Notes: generated by a model from the letters alone, not told the origin. A stretch of DNA of 64,000 nt from Shewanella nanhaiensis (GCF_019457885.1 NZ_JAHZST010000012.1:96479-160478), one strand, 5' to 3'; positions 42,751 through 51,712 are shown, numbered from the stretch's first letter. Program-made: numbers and translations.

Positions 42751-43425
42751 TTGCATAGTCAACTGGTGGAAGTGCGTTCGAGTGTTAAGCGAAATGCCAT
42801 CACACTCACTTTTGTGGGATTAGCTGGGATTGTTTTAGGTTTAGTTCTATTTCTCAGTTCTTCAGTGCTTTTTGCTCCCGCTTTATGTGCTTTTGCTTTG
42901 GGGATTATCGCAACAGTGCTTGGGGTTTCCAAACAGATGGAGCCTGAGGTGAGTATCACTTTGTCACCTGATGGGCTCAGTTATCATCATAGACGAGGCA
43001 GCTTGTTTATTGAGTGGGAAAATGTTCAACGCTTTGATATCCCTAAAAGCTTAGATGGTCTTGAGACGGTTGAACTGCCATTTATCGGGATCCGTTTGAA
43101 AAAAATCAACCCAGTACTTGATGTGATCCCTGGCCGTCTTGCTACCGGTTTACTGACTGAGCAGCGTCCCTTGCTAATGTCTGCTGTGACATTAGATGAA
43201 AATTTAGAACTGCTAGAGGACTACCTTAACTCTGAATTTACACCTCTGCTGGTTAATGGTGAAAGGTATAGAGGGGTACTGGCTATGTATGGGCATAGGA
43301 GTGAGATGCTGAACAGAAATTTAGGCTATCACCAATATATCCCTTTTGATTGTTTAGACAGAGAACCCAGAGAGTTTTTAACTCTATTAAGGGATTACCT
43401 TCAAGGAGTTAGAGAGAGGGGGTGA
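42751..43425 (+). CDS. conserved membrane protein, possibly DUF2982 family
   Basis: A 224-aa protein with two adjacent membrane helices (about residues 17-35 and 38-56) and a soluble remainder containing SLFIEWENVQRFDIPKS and a C-terminal LDREPREFLTLLRDYLQ. I recognise it as resembling the Shewanella/Vibrio DUF2982 proteins, but from memory only. The start is TTG 42751 with AGGAAG 4 nt upstream; no nearby in-frame ATG precedes the first helix. It is probably co-transcribed with elyC. No function can be given. Confidence 0.65.
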   Translation: MHSQLVEVRSSVKRNAITLTFVGLAGIVLGLVLFLSSSVLFAPALCAFALGIIATVLGVSKQMEPEVSITLSPDGLSYHHRRGSLFIEWENVQRFDIPKSLDGLETVELPFIGIRLKKINPVLDVIPGRLATGLLTEQRPLLMSAVTLDENLELLEDYLNSEFTPLLVNGERYRGVLAMYGHRSEMLNRNLGYHQYIPFDCLDREPREFLTLLRDYLQGVRERG

Positions 43426-43480
43426 GTATATATAGGGAGAGTAAAACATCCTTGTTGATCAACGTTGAATTAAGCTTAGG

Positions 43481-43888
43481 TTAATTGGCTTGCAGTTCAC
43501 CTTCAACGTTAGAATCGAGCAGTTCTTGCTGCTCTATCGTATTGAGTAGTGCTACCTCTTCCCTGACTCGCATACCAATAAACTGTCCGCCTTCAAATAT
43601 CTCCATCGACTCACAAGCTATTTCGCCTTCGACAGTGCCTGTGCTGGTGATATTGAGCTTGTCACACTTGAGCTTGCCTTTGAAACTTCCGGAGACTTTT
43701 AGCTCGTTACAGCTTAGCTCTCCATCAATATACCCATCAACTTCTATGGTTATTTTTCCTGTAGAGCTGACTTTACCATACACTTCACCACCAATTAGTG
43801 CCTCTCCGGCAAAGTGGCTTTCTCCTGATAATTTAGTACCTTGTGCAACAAAGGTTAGTCCGGTATTCGATTTTTTTTTAGTAAACAT
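43481..43888 (-). CDS. bactofilin (polymer-forming cytoskeletal protein)
   Basis: From ATG 43888 (AAGAAG upstream; the longer reading from 43918 adds ten residues without a site) the protein has 135 aa. The central ~90 residues are a right-handed beta-helix with the repeating small/hydrophobic pattern of DUF583: GTKLSGESHFAGEALIGGEV, then ITIEVDGYIDGELSCNELKV and LNITSTGTVEGEIACES. Bactofilins self-assemble into filaments on the inner membrane and localise cell-envelope or polar factors. It converges with the preceding gene, with 55 nt between. Confidence 0.9.
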   Translation of the reverse strand: MFTKKKSNTGLTFVAQGTKLSGESHFAGEALIGGEVYGKVSSTGKITIEVDGYIDGELSCNELKVSGSFKGKLKCDKLNITSTGTVEGEIACESMEIFEGGQFIGMRVREEVALLNTIEQQELLDSNVEGELQAN

Positions 43889-43986
43889 AAGCTTCTTAAA
43901 GTGGCTTCTGGATACCAAGATATTAACCTTAATTTAACGCTAACAAAACCATTAATATTTGGCGCGCTATCGTCATTTTTTTGGCT

Positions 43987-44478
43987 TTATGCTCTGTTGT
44001 CTGATGGTGCTAATACGATTGAGTCATTGGGGCAGGGAGCAACACAGGCACCACAGCCTGTGCAGGCGTTAAGATCTACATTAGGCCGAGGAGCTTGGCC
44101 TATTTCTGGTTTGAATGTAATGGCTCTGGGATCACACGCATCTTTACAGCTTTGGCACCAGATCCCATGGTGAGCAAGGCAGGTATCATTGACCTTTGCG
44201 GTAAGTTGCCAAGCTTGCTCGCTGGTATCGGTAAAAATAGCTTCTGGGCACACCTCAGCGCATTTTTTACAGAAGGTACACTCATCTATTTTAAAGTCTA
44301 TCTCAGGAAAGCCACCGTCTCCCTTGGTGATAATATCTGTTTCGCAGCTTTGGATACATTTGTCACACCGACTGCAGATATCGGTAAACTCTATGTCTGT
44401 ACGACTCCATGGTGGGCGGATAGCATTAGATTTACGGCGACTAAAAAGACGGCGGCGGCTTTGATTGATATTGCTCAT
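43987..44478 (-). CDS. napF: ferredoxin-type protein NapF
   Basis: A 163-aa protein, the E. coli NapF size. An N-terminal basic region (SRRRLFSRRKSNAIRPPW) precedes four Cys clusters: CSRCDKCIQSCET, CTFCKKCAEVCPE, CQSCKDACDPR and CTGCGACVAPCPN; the third is a shortened cluster. NapF is thought to help load or activate the periplasmic nitrate reductase catalytic subunit on the cytoplasmic side. No other nap gene is near, so it is an orphan copy here. It lies 70 nt downstream of galE's end on the same strand side, with no clear operon. Confidence 0.88.
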   Translation of the reverse strand: MSNINQSRRRLFSRRKSNAIRPPWSRTDIEFTDICSRCDKCIQSCETDIITKGDGGFPEIDFKIDECTFCKKCAEVCPEAIFTDTSEQAWQLTAKVNDTCLAHHGIWCQSCKDACDPRAITFKPEIGQAPRPNVDLNACTGCGACVAPCPNDSIVLAPSDNRA

Positions 44479-44548
44479 TGAAGATAGGTATCCTCTAAGC
44501 CAGCAAACTAGGTGCTTGCTGACTTAACTGCTAAATAAGTGAATGATA

Positions 44549-45565
44549 TTAACTGCTCGCGTATCCATTTGGATTGCTAGATTGCCATTTCCAGCTGCTG
44601 TTAGCCATATCTTCTAGGCTATGGGTCGCTTGCCAACCTAGCTCTGTTTTGGCTTTTAAGGGATCGGCATAACAGGCTGCAATATCACCCGGACGGCGAG
44701 CCACGATTTGGTAACTGATGCTCTTTCCACAGGCTTTTTCAAATGCATTTACCATATCAATCACACTGTAGCCAACTCCAGTGCCAAGGTTATAGGTTAC
44801 AAGCCCAGATTGAGTGTTAAGTTTCTCTAACGCTTTGAGGTGCCCGATGGCGAGATCCACAACGTGAATATAATCGCGAACCCCTGTGCCGTCATGGGTA
44901 CTGTAATCATCCCCAAAGACGCTGAGTTTTTCTCTCTTACCTACAGCCACTTGAGCAATGAAGGGCATTAAGTTATTCGGTATATCATTAGGGTCTTCAC
45001 CTATTAAACCGCTGGCATGTGCACCGACTGGATTAAAGTAGCGCAGACGTGCAATATTCCAGCTTGAGTCTGACCGATAAAGATCCTCTAGAATGTTCTC
45101 TACCATCAACTTAGATTGCCCATAGGGGTTAGTTGCACCCGTTGGGAACTCTTCAGTAATAGGTAAGCTTGCAGGATCGCCATACACAGTAGCTGACGAG
45201 CTAAACACTAAGTTTTTAACATCATTTTCAGCCATCACTTCACATAACACTAAGGTGCCTGAAACATTGGTTTCATAATAGCGTAGTGGTTGTGCTACAG
45301 ACTCTCCTACGGCTTTTAAACCTGCAAAATGGATAACAGCTTGGATCTTGTGATCGGTAAAAACCTTTTGTAAAAATGCTTTATTGAGTACATCACCTTG
45401 ATAAAAAGTGACCGATTTTCCTGTAATGCTCTCAACTCGATGCAAAGCTTCAATACTTGAGTTAACTAGGTTATCTATAATCACGACCTCTTGGTCGGTA
45501 TTTAAGAGTTCTACTACGGTATGGCTGCCAATATAACCAGCACCCCCTGTGACTAAAATCGTCAT
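44549..45565 (-). CDS. galE: UDP-glucose 4-epimerase
   Basis: A 338-aa extended SDR enzyme: VTGGAGYIGSHTVVEL, VIHFAGLKAVGESV, FSSSATVYGDP, the catalytic YGQSKLMVENIL, and NPYGQ. It interconverts UDP-glucose and UDP-galactose. It starts 2 nt after the stop of the second galU, so the two form an operon that makes UDP-glucose and then UDP-galactose for envelope sugars. Length is that of the E. coli enzyme. No galKTM genes are seen, which fits an anabolic role. Confidence 0.96.
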   Translation of the reverse strand: MTILVTGGAGYIGSHTVVELLNTDQEVVIIDNLVNSSIEALHRVESITGKSVTFYQGDVLNKAFLQKVFTDHKIQAVIHFAGLKAVGESVAQPLRYYETNVSGTLVLCEVMAENDVKNLVFSSSATVYGDPASLPITEEFPTGATNPYGQSKLMVENILEDLYRSDSSWNIARLRYFNPVGAHASGLIGEDPNDIPNNLMPFIAQVAVGKREKLSVFGDDYSTHDGTGVRDYIHVVDLAIGHLKALEKLNTQSGLVTYNLGTGVGYSVIDMVNAFEKACGKSISYQIVARRPGDIAACYADPLKAKTELGWQATHSLEDMANSSWKWQSSNPNGYASS

Positions 45566-45567
45566 GA

Positions 45568-46485
45568 TTACTTTTCCTCGTCGAATTCGTTGACTAACTG
45601 CTTAAGATATTGCTTGAAATCATGACCGATCTCTTTATGGCGAAGTGCATGTTCTACACTTGCTTGCATATAACCTTGTTTATTACCACAGTCATGGCTC
45701 TTGCCTTTCATGTAGTAGGCGTTAACTGTTTGTTTTTCCATTAGCATGGCAATGGCATCGGTTAACTGTATCTCATCACCGGCTCCTGCCGGAGTTTTTG
45801 CAAGCAGTGGCCAAATATCTGCAGGTAAAATATAGCGGCCCACGACTGCTAGATTAGAAGGAGCTTCATTAATATTGGGTTTCTCAACTAACTGGGCTAA
45901 AGGGACTGATTCACCCGGTTGTAGATCGTGTCCTTTAACATCGGCTATGCCGTATTGATCGACCTGATCTTCTGGTACTCCCTCAACCATGATCTGACCT
46001 GTTTCAGTTTGATCATAGAGCTTAACCATCTCTGCAAGGTTGTCGTTACGTAGATCGCAGCTGGCTTCATCCACGAGTACATCGGGAAGAAGAACAGCAA
46101 AAGGCGCATCACCAACCACAGATTTTGCACATAAAATGGCGTGGCCTAATCCTTTGGCTTGTGACTGACGCACACTGATGACGGTAACCCCCCTAGGGCA
46201 GATAGATTGGATCTCTGATAACAGTTGACGTTTCACACGTCTTTCGAGCTGGGCTTCAAGTTCAAAACTGGTATCAAAATGGTTTTCGATGGGGTTTTTA
46301 CTGGCATGGGTAACAAGGACGATTTCATTGATCCCAGCGTTAATTGCTTCATTGACAACATATTGAATAAGCGGTTTATCAACGACGGGTAACATCTCTT
46401 TAGGTATCGCTTTCGTTGCCGGAAGCATCCTTGTTCCAAGTCCCGCGACAGGAATAACAGCTTTACAAATTTTATGTTGTTTCAT
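45568..46485 (-). CDS. galU: UTP-glucose-1-phosphate uridylyltransferase, second copy
   Basis: From ATG 46485 (AGGGAAAG upstream; the longer reading from 46503 is less likely) the protein has 305 aa: CKAVIPVAGLGTRMLPATKA, KEMLPVVDKPLIQYVV, AKGLGHAILCAK and LVEKPNINEAPSN. Compared with the copy at 5788 it has the same motifs, but many surface residues differ (for example ESTLEKRVKR against EAQLERRVKR). Linked to galE, this is likely the housekeeping copy. It is transcribed from the 46486-46660 region, divergent from phhA. Confidence 0.95.
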   Translation of the reverse strand: MKQHKICKAVIPVAGLGTRMLPATKAIPKEMLPVVDKPLIQYVVNEAINAGINEIVLVTHASKNPIENHFDTSFELEAQLERRVKRQLLSEIQSICPRGVTVISVRQSQAKGLGHAILCAKSVVGDAPFAVLLPDVLVDEASCDLRNDNLAEMVKLYDQTETGQIMVEGVPEDQVDQYGIADVKGHDLQPGESVPLAQLVEKPNINEAPSNLAVVGRYILPADIWPLLAKTPAGAGDEIQLTDAIAMLMEKQTVNAYYMKGKSHDCGNKQGYMQASVEHALRHKEIGHDFKQYLKQLVNEFDEEK

Positions 46486-46658
46486 TCTTTCCCTTTCATG
46501 CACTTATAGCTTGATATCTCTATTTTAATAAACTGTGGGGGAAAAGCCATATTAATAGTGAACTTACAAGACTCTGCATTTGAATGATAATTTTGGCAAT
46601 AATTTAATACGAATTAAAAGTATTAATTTCAGTGTCTTGTAGTGATAATGGTTTTAGG

Positions 46659-46676
46659 TGTAACTTTGGGGTTACA
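46659..46676 (+). promoter_or_regulatory. TyrR box upstream of phhA
   Basis: TGTAAC-TTTGGG-GTTACA, a perfect dyad of the TyrR box type (TGTAAA-N6-TTTACA). It lies 97 bases upstream of the phhA start and about 170 bases from the galU start. tyrR itself is encoded 1.5 kb downstream. Confidence 0.8.
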
Positions 46677-46772
46677 ATTGTGGGGGCTCTGTTGACCAGA
46701 TAAAAAGTGTGAAGTGGTTAACAAAAAACGCGCTTTGGTCAACTATGAAGATAGATTCCATAACGTGTATAG

Positions 46773-47576
46773 ATGAAGATGAGTAAACAAACTGAGTATG
46801 TAGCCCGTTTGCCTGATGCAAAGGGTCAGCTACATTTTCCACAAGATGAACATGATATTTGGCAAGCCCTCTATGAAAGGCAACTCGATAACTTACCTAA
46901 GTTTGCTTGTACTGAGTACCAAGAAGGCTTAAAGAAGCTAGCGCTTTGTGATGATAGGATCCCTCAGCTTACCGAGATAGATAAAGTCTTGTTAGATTGC
47001 ACGGGCTGGAGAACTGCAGCAGTGCCTGCACTTATCTCATTTGAGAAGTTTTTTGCTCTTTTGGCTAACAAAGAGTTTCCTGTTGCAACCTTTATTCGCT
47101 CCAAAGATGAGTTTGATTATCTGCGTGAACCCGATATCTTCCATGAAGTATTTGGCCACTGTCCACTGCTGACTAACCCTTCATTTGCCCATTTTTCACA
47201 TATTTATGGCAAATTGGGCTTAGCTGCAAGTAAGGAAGATCGTGTCTTCTTGGCGAGGTTATATTGGTTTACCGTTGAGTTTGGCCTTATCCAGAAGAGT
47301 GATAACTCTTTGGAGATCTATGGAGGAGGCATTTTAAGCTCGCCAGGTGAAACACTTTATGCCATGGGAAGTACGCCTGAGATAAGACCGTTTAATCTAC
47401 TCGACGTATTAAGAACACCATACCGTATAGATATTATGCAACCTGTGTACTATGCAATTGATAGCATTGAGTATCTTGATGAGATCGTAAAGATGGATAT
47501 TATGGGAGCTGTGGCCGAGGCTAAGAAGTTAGGTCTATTTGAGCCTCTGTTTGAGCCGAAATCTAAAGCCAGTTAA
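46773..47576 (+). CDS. phhA: phenylalanine 4-monooxygenase
   Basis: A 267-aa biopterin-dependent hydroxylase. Iron ligands are seen in DIFHEVFGHCPLL (two His) and in the acidic FTVEFGL segment (Glu), and IYGGGILSSPGET is the family signature after them. It converts phenylalanine to tyrosine with tetrahydropterin and oxygen. It has no N-terminal regulatory domain, as usual in bacteria. phhB follows 37 nt later and recycles the pterin. The TyrR box upstream suggests activation by aromatic amino acids. ATG 46779 is a possible alternative start. Confidence 0.96.
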   Translation: MKMSKQTEYVARLPDAKGQLHFPQDEHDIWQALYERQLDNLPKFACTEYQEGLKKLALCDDRIPQLTEIDKVLLDCTGWRTAAVPALISFEKFFALLANKEFPVATFIRSKDEFDYLREPDIFHEVFGHCPLLTNPSFAHFSHIYGKLGLAASKEDRVFLARLYWFTVEFGLIQKSDNSLEIYGGGILSSPGETLYAMGSTPEIRPFNLLDVLRTPYRIDIMQPVYYAIDSIEYLDEIVKMDIMGAVAEAKKLGLFEPLFEPKSKAS

Positions 47577-47613
47577 TCACCATAACTAAAACAAATAATT
47601 TGAAGGATGTAAG

Positions 47614-47952
47614 ATGACTAAATTAGCAGATATGAAGTGTGAAGCCTGCCAAGCCGATGCGCCTAAGGTGACCGATAGTGAGTTAGCAGAGTTGATACGA
47701 TTGATCCCTGATTGGGGCGTTGAGGTTCGTGATGGCATCATGCAGCTTGAGCGTGTATATAAATTTAAAAACTTTAAACTGGCCATGGAGTTCACCAATA
47801 AGCTGGCTGAACTGGCGGAAGAGGAGTTTCATCACCCTGGGATCTTAACCGAATGGGGTAAGGTTACAGTCACTTGGTGGTCACACTCGGTTAAAGGGCT
47901 ACACCGTAATGATTTCATTATGGCATCCAAGACTGACCAGTTGCTTGGATAA
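47614..47952 (+). CDS. phhB: pterin-4a-carbinolamine dehydratase
   Basis: A 112-aa protein with the family motif EEFHHPGILTEWGKVTVTWWSHSVKGLHRND, here read in parts: EFHHPG carries the catalytic His pair and KVTVTWWSHSVKGL completes the site. It dehydrates the 4a-hydroxy-pterin released by PhhA. AAGGA lies about 7 nt before ATG 47614. Next comes a likely terminator and then tyrR. Confidence 0.96.
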   Translation: MTKLADMKCEACQADAPKVTDSELAELIRLIPDWGVEVRDGIMQLERVYKFKNFKLAMEFTNKLAELAEEEFHHPGILTEWGKVTVTWWSHSVKGLHRNDFIMASKTDQLLG

Positions 47953-47971
47953 TATAAAATAATTTAAATAT

Positions 47972-48010
47972 CAGCAGGTTAGCCTAGGCTTTCCTGCTGT
48001 CCTTTCTCTT
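47972..48010 (+). terminator. probable terminator after phhB
   Basis: Stem CAGCAGG (47972-47978) / CCTGCTG (47993-47999) enclosing a second small palindrome AGCCTAGGCT, followed by TCCTTTCTCTTTG. The T tract is interrupted, so it may be weak. Confidence 0.5.
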
Positions 48011-48185
48011 TGTTACACTTTGTTCTGTAAACAAGACTTGCCACAATAATCATAACCTTCTAACGTATAGGCGTCTGAGATACTGTGATTACCCTTTGCA
48101 ATAGTTCTATTGCCTTCAAAAGTTAACCAGATACTCAGTATTAATCCCACTAATTGATGTTTTTAATAAAGGGAAGTATACCAGA

Positions 48186-49724
48186 ATGCGGCTGGAAGTA
48201 TGTTGTTTGGACCGAGTGGGTCTAGCTAAAGATATTTTAATGATTTTAGAAGGTTATGGCATTAACCTACTCGCCATTGATGCCAGTAACCAAGGGTTTC
48301 TCTATCTACAGTTTGCTGAAGTAAACTTCGATACCCTCAGTGAACTACTGCCTCTGATCCGAAAAGTTGAGGGGGTGCATGATGTCCGTACTGTCTCTTT
48401 TATGCCATCAGAGCAGGAGCACTATGCGTTAAAAACCTTGCTGAAAACCTTACCCGATTCTGTTTTCTCTATCGATGTGAAGGGAAGAGTTCGGATCGTG
48501 AATGAATCGGCCATTATGACCATAGGTATGCAAGAGCATGAGATCTTAGATGAGTCTCTTAACCATTGGGTACAAGGGTTTAATTTTAGCCGTTGGTTAA
48601 GTGAAAGCTTAGTATTGGCTCAGGCGACACGAGTCAATATTGGTCAGAATGAATATCTGGCAGAGATGCTCCCAATTTACCTGCCTGATGAGAATGATAA
48701 ATCGATTCTTGCGGGCGCCGTTGTGTCACTTAAGTCACCAGCTAGAGTGGGCAAGCAATTTAATGCGCTACAGAATCAAACCGTCGGTTTTGAGAATGTA
48801 TTGGCGACCAGTGATAAGATGAAAGAGGTGCTTGTACAGGCACGCCGTATGGCCCAACTTGATGCACCGCTGTTAATCACAGGAGAAACAGGAACGGGGA
48901 AAGAGTTAATGGCACGAGCGTGCCATGATGCAAGTATGCGCAGAGAGTATCCGTTTATCGCGATCAATTGTGCAGCCCTGCCAGATAGCGCCGCTGAGGA
49001 GGAACTATTTGGTTATGTGAGAAACGGTGAGGTGATTAAGCGAGGCTTCTTTGAAGAGGGGAAAGGCGGCACGGTTTTTCTCGATGAGATAGCTGAAATG
49101 TCTAAATCTGCACAGGTTAAGCTATTGCGTCTGTTACAAGATGGAACGTTTAGACGTTTGGGCGAAGATCAGGAGGTGAGGGCGGATGTTAGAATAATCT
49201 GTTCAACCCAGAAGAACTTGGCTGAGCTGTGTCAGACCGGTGATTTTAGAGAAGATCTTTATTACCGTATCCATGTACTGAGTTTCCACCTTCCATCACT
49301 TCGTGAACGTAAGATTGATGTTATCCCGCTGACTGAGATGTTCCTTGAGCACTATAGCCAGCAACTCTCAATCCCTATTCGCCGGATCTCTGCTCAGTGC
49401 CGTGAGCACTTACTCAACTACGCTTGGCCAGGTAATGTTAGACAGCTTAAAAATGCTATTTTTAGGGCTGTATCTATGTGGGACGGCTCTGCTGAACTTA
49501 CGGTTGAGCAGTTGAAACTGCCTTCATATGCCGAGGGGTTCGGTTATTTTGATCATCAGTTTGAGGGCAGTTTAGATCAGGCGATGAAGCAATTTGAAGC
49601 CAGTCTACTGAGAAGGCTCTATCCTGCATACCCTAGTACCAGACAGCTAGCGAAGAAGTTAGGCGTCTCGCACACTGCGATAGCGAATAAGTTACGAGAG
49701 TATAAGATCAGTAAACAGAAGTAG
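48186..49724 (+). CDS. tyrR: TyrR family transcriptional regulator
   Basis: A 512-aa protein, about the size of E. coli TyrR (513). The N-terminal ACT domain reads MRLEVCCLDRVGLAKDIL; a PAS domain follows (about 80-190); the AAA+ domain has GETGTGKELMARACHD and GGTVFLDEIAEM; the HTH is TRQLAKKLGVSHTAIANKLREY. The sigma54-contact GAFTGA loop is absent (ELFGYVRNGEVIKRGFFE in its place), so it works with sigma70, like E. coli TyrR. It binds aromatic amino acids and should act on the TyrR boxes before phhA and fahA. It lies between its two likely target operons. Confidence 0.95.
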   Translation: MRLEVCCLDRVGLAKDILMILEGYGINLLAIDASNQGFLYLQFAEVNFDTLSELLPLIRKVEGVHDVRTVSFMPSEQEHYALKTLLKTLPDSVFSIDVKGRVRIVNESAIMTIGMQEHEILDESLNHWVQGFNFSRWLSESLVLAQATRVNIGQNEYLAEMLPIYLPDENDKSILAGAVVSLKSPARVGKQFNALQNQTVGFENVLATSDKMKEVLVQARRMAQLDAPLLITGETGTGKELMARACHDASMRREYPFIAINCAALPDSAAEEELFGYVRNGEVIKRGFFEEGKGGTVFLDEIAEMSKSAQVKLLRLLQDGTFRRLGEDQEVRADVRIICSTQKNLAELCQTGDFREDLYYRIHVLSFHLPSLRERKIDVIPLTEMFLEHYSQQLSIPIRRISAQCREHLLNYAWPGNVRQLKNAIFRAVSMWDGSAELTVEQLKLPSYAEGFGYFDHQFEGSLDQAMKQFEASLLRRLYPAYPSTRQLAKKLGVSHTAIANKLREYKISKQK

Positions 49725-49808
49725 ATGTAACAAGAGATTGCCACCTAAGTGTTGGGTTTTTCATCACTGTTTGTGTGAAATGCCCAAGAGAGTAGGTGAG
49801 TTTTCAAC

Positions 49809-49826
49809 TGTAATTATTTGTTTACA
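49809..49826 (+). promoter_or_regulatory. TyrR box upstream of fahA
   Basis: TGTAAT-TATTTG-TTTACA, a close match to TGTAAA-N6-TTTACA. It lies 153 bases upstream of fahA. Together with the box before phhA it supports joint control of the pathway. Confidence 0.75.
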
Positions 49827-49978
49827 AAATTGGATGTCGGTCGAGATATTGTGATTTGCGTCACGCTATTTTATCGGCCTTAGCTTAGTGTCATTCTATA
49901 ATAATTATTGCGTCAAATATCATCTCTGCAGACAGAGCCAGTTTTGTTTGTAGTGAGGGGTTTAGGACAGGAGCAGGT

Positions 49979-50965
49979 ATGAAGTTAGCCAGTTATAACA
50001 ATGGTCGTCGTGATGGCCAGTTGATGTTAGTCAGTAAAGATCTTACCAAAGCTGTAGCGGTACCCGCGATAGCCCATACTATGCAGGAACTGCTTGATGC
50101 TTGGCAGTTACTTCAGCCGCAATTGAGCGAGTTATATGATGCATTAAATGATGGCTTAATCGATAACGCCATCGAATTTGAAGAGGCTAAGTGTTTGTCT
50201 CCTCTCCCAAGAGCTTATCAATGGGCCGATGGCAGTGCATATGTGAACCATGTTGAGTTGGTACGTAAGGCTCGTGGTGCCGAGATGCCAGAAACTTTCT
50301 GGACCGATCCTTTAGTGTACCAAGGTGGTTCTGATTGCTTTATTGCGCCTAAAGCCGATATCCCGTTGGCAAGTGAAGAGTGGGGCATCGATTTCGAGTC
50401 AGAAATTGCCGTTATCACTGATGATGTACCTATGGGGGTATCGACTGAAAATGCTGAGAAACATATCAAACTGCTTATGTTAGTCAACGATGTGTCACTG
50501 CGTAATTTGATCCCTGGTGAACTTGCTAAGGGCTTTGGTTTCTATCAAGCTAAGCCGTCGAGCAGTTTCTCGCCTGTCGCAGTAACACCCGATGAGCTAG
50601 GCAAGCGCTGGGAAGACTCTAAAGTGCACCTGCCATTGATAACTCACTTGAACCGTGAGTTGTTTGGTCAGCCAAACGCTGGTGTTGATATGACGTTCAA
50701 CTTCAGTCAACTTGTATCTCATGTGGCTAAGACTCGTCCATTAGGCGCTGGTGCCATTATCGGATCTGGCACTATCTCTAACTATGATCGTAGTGCGGGC
50801 TCAAGCTGTTTAGCTGAGACACGTATGCTTGAGACGATAGCCGATGGTAAGCCAGCGACATCATTTATGAAGTTTGGTGATAGAGTTCGTATCGAGATGC
50901 TCGATGACAATAACGAGACTATCTTTGGCTCAATAGATCAGCAAGTTGTTGAGTACAAAGGCTAA
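49979..50965 (+). CDS. fahA: fumarylacetoacetate hydrolase family protein
   Basis: The protein is 328 aa. The FAH metal site is visible as DFESEIAVITDDVP (ExE) with the later MLVNDVSLRNL, FGFYQAKPSSSFSP and GAGAIIGSGTISNYD. It splits fumarylacetoacetate to fumarate and acetoacetate, the last step of tyrosine degradation. It lies directly before maiA, which supplies its substrate, but with a terminator between the two. hppD and hmgA are not in the window. Confidence 0.93.
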   Translation: MKLASYNNGRRDGQLMLVSKDLTKAVAVPAIAHTMQELLDAWQLLQPQLSELYDALNDGLIDNAIEFEEAKCLSPLPRAYQWADGSAYVNHVELVRKARGAEMPETFWTDPLVYQGGSDCFIAPKADIPLASEEWGIDFESEIAVITDDVPMGVSTENAEKHIKLLMLVNDVSLRNLIPGELAKGFGFYQAKPSSSFSPVAVTPDELGKRWEDSKVHLPLITHLNRELFGQPNAGVDMTFNFSQLVSHVAKTRPLGAGAIIGSGTISNYDRSAGSSCLAETRMLETIADGKPATSFMKFGDRVRIEMLDDNNETIFGSIDQQVVEYKG

Positions 50966-50982
50966 CACCTTATGTTTTCTTT

Positions 50983-51013
50983 AAAAGGCCAATTCAATGA
51001 GTTGGCCTTTTTT
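50983..51013 (+). terminator. intra-operon terminator between fahA and maiA
   Basis: AAAAGGCCAA (50983-50992) and TTGGCCTTTT (51002-51011) with a 9-base loop, followed by TTG. It is a complete rho-independent hairpin only about 20 bases before the maiA start, so it could reduce maiA expression relative to fahA. Confidence 0.8.
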
Positions 51014-51032
51014 GTATCAAAAGGATTATATG

Positions 51033-51692
51033 ATGAAACTTTATGGATATTGGCGCTCAAGTGCCGCTTATCGCGTTAGGATCGCCCTGAACTACAAAGG
51101 ATTGAAAGCTGAGCAGTTGTCTGTTCATCTGGTTAAAGATGGAGGCGAGCAACATAAAGCCGATTATGCCAAGTTAAACCCTCAAGAATTAGTGCCTGCT
51201 TTTATTGATACTGACGCTGAGGGTAATGAGGACAAGTTTATTCTCTCTCAATCGCTGGCTATTGTTGAGTATCTCGATGAGAAATACCCTGAAGTCAAAC
51301 TCGTTCCAGATAGCATGTATGACAGAGCCCTTGTTCGTTCGCTGGCGATGTCGATCGCCTGTGAAGTGCACCCGCTGAATAACCTTAAGGTACTTCAATA
51401 TCTGGCTAAAGGGTTAAACTTGGACGATGATGCCAAGTCTGCTTGGTACCATCACTGGATCCATGAAGGCTTTGCAGCACTCGAGAAGCAACTTGTTAAA
51501 TATTCAGGCCGTTACTGCTTTGGTGATTCTGTAACCCTTGCTGACTTATGTCTTGTTCCTCAGGTTTATAATGCTAACCGTTTTAAGGTTGACCTAGGCG
51601 CTTATCCAAACATTGTGCGGATCACCCAAAATTGTAATCAGCTCGATGCCTTTATTGATGCATCTCCAGAAAATCAAGCTGATGCCAGCTAA
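51033..51692 (+). CDS. maiA: maleylacetoacetate isomerase
   Basis: A zeta-class glutathione S-transferase of 219 aa from ATG 51033. MKLYGYWRSSAAYRVRIALN is the family start, with the SSAAYRVR glutathione site; later come LSQSLAIVEYLDEKYP and the C-terminal helical domain (SVTLADLCLVPQVYNA). It isomerises maleylacetoacetate to fumarylacetoacetate using glutathione. AAGGA lies 7 nt upstream of the chosen ATG; ATG 51030 is adjacent. The longer reading from 50997 begins inside the terminator hairpin and is rejected. Confidence 0.96.
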   Translation: MKLYGYWRSSAAYRVRIALNYKGLKAEQLSVHLVKDGGEQHKADYAKLNPQELVPAFIDTDAEGNEDKFILSQSLAIVEYLDEKYPEVKLVPDSMYDRALVRSLAMSIACEVHPLNNLKVLQYLAKGLNLDDDAKSAWYHHWIHEGFAALEKQLVKYSGRYCFGDSVTLADLCLVPQVYNANRFKVDLGAYPNIVRITQNCNQLDAFIDASPENQADAS

Positions 51693-51712
51693 TCCGTTTA
51701 AATAACAATAGT

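Noticed and set aside
43485..43937. 150-codon open frame opposite the bactofilin gene
   Set aside because: It is antisense to a clear beta-helix protein, with Ser/Pro-rich shadow composition.
48013..48036. Possible TyrR box before tyrR (TGTAAA with a poor second half)
   Set aside because: Only one half-site matches; the partner TTGCCA is too far from TTTACA.
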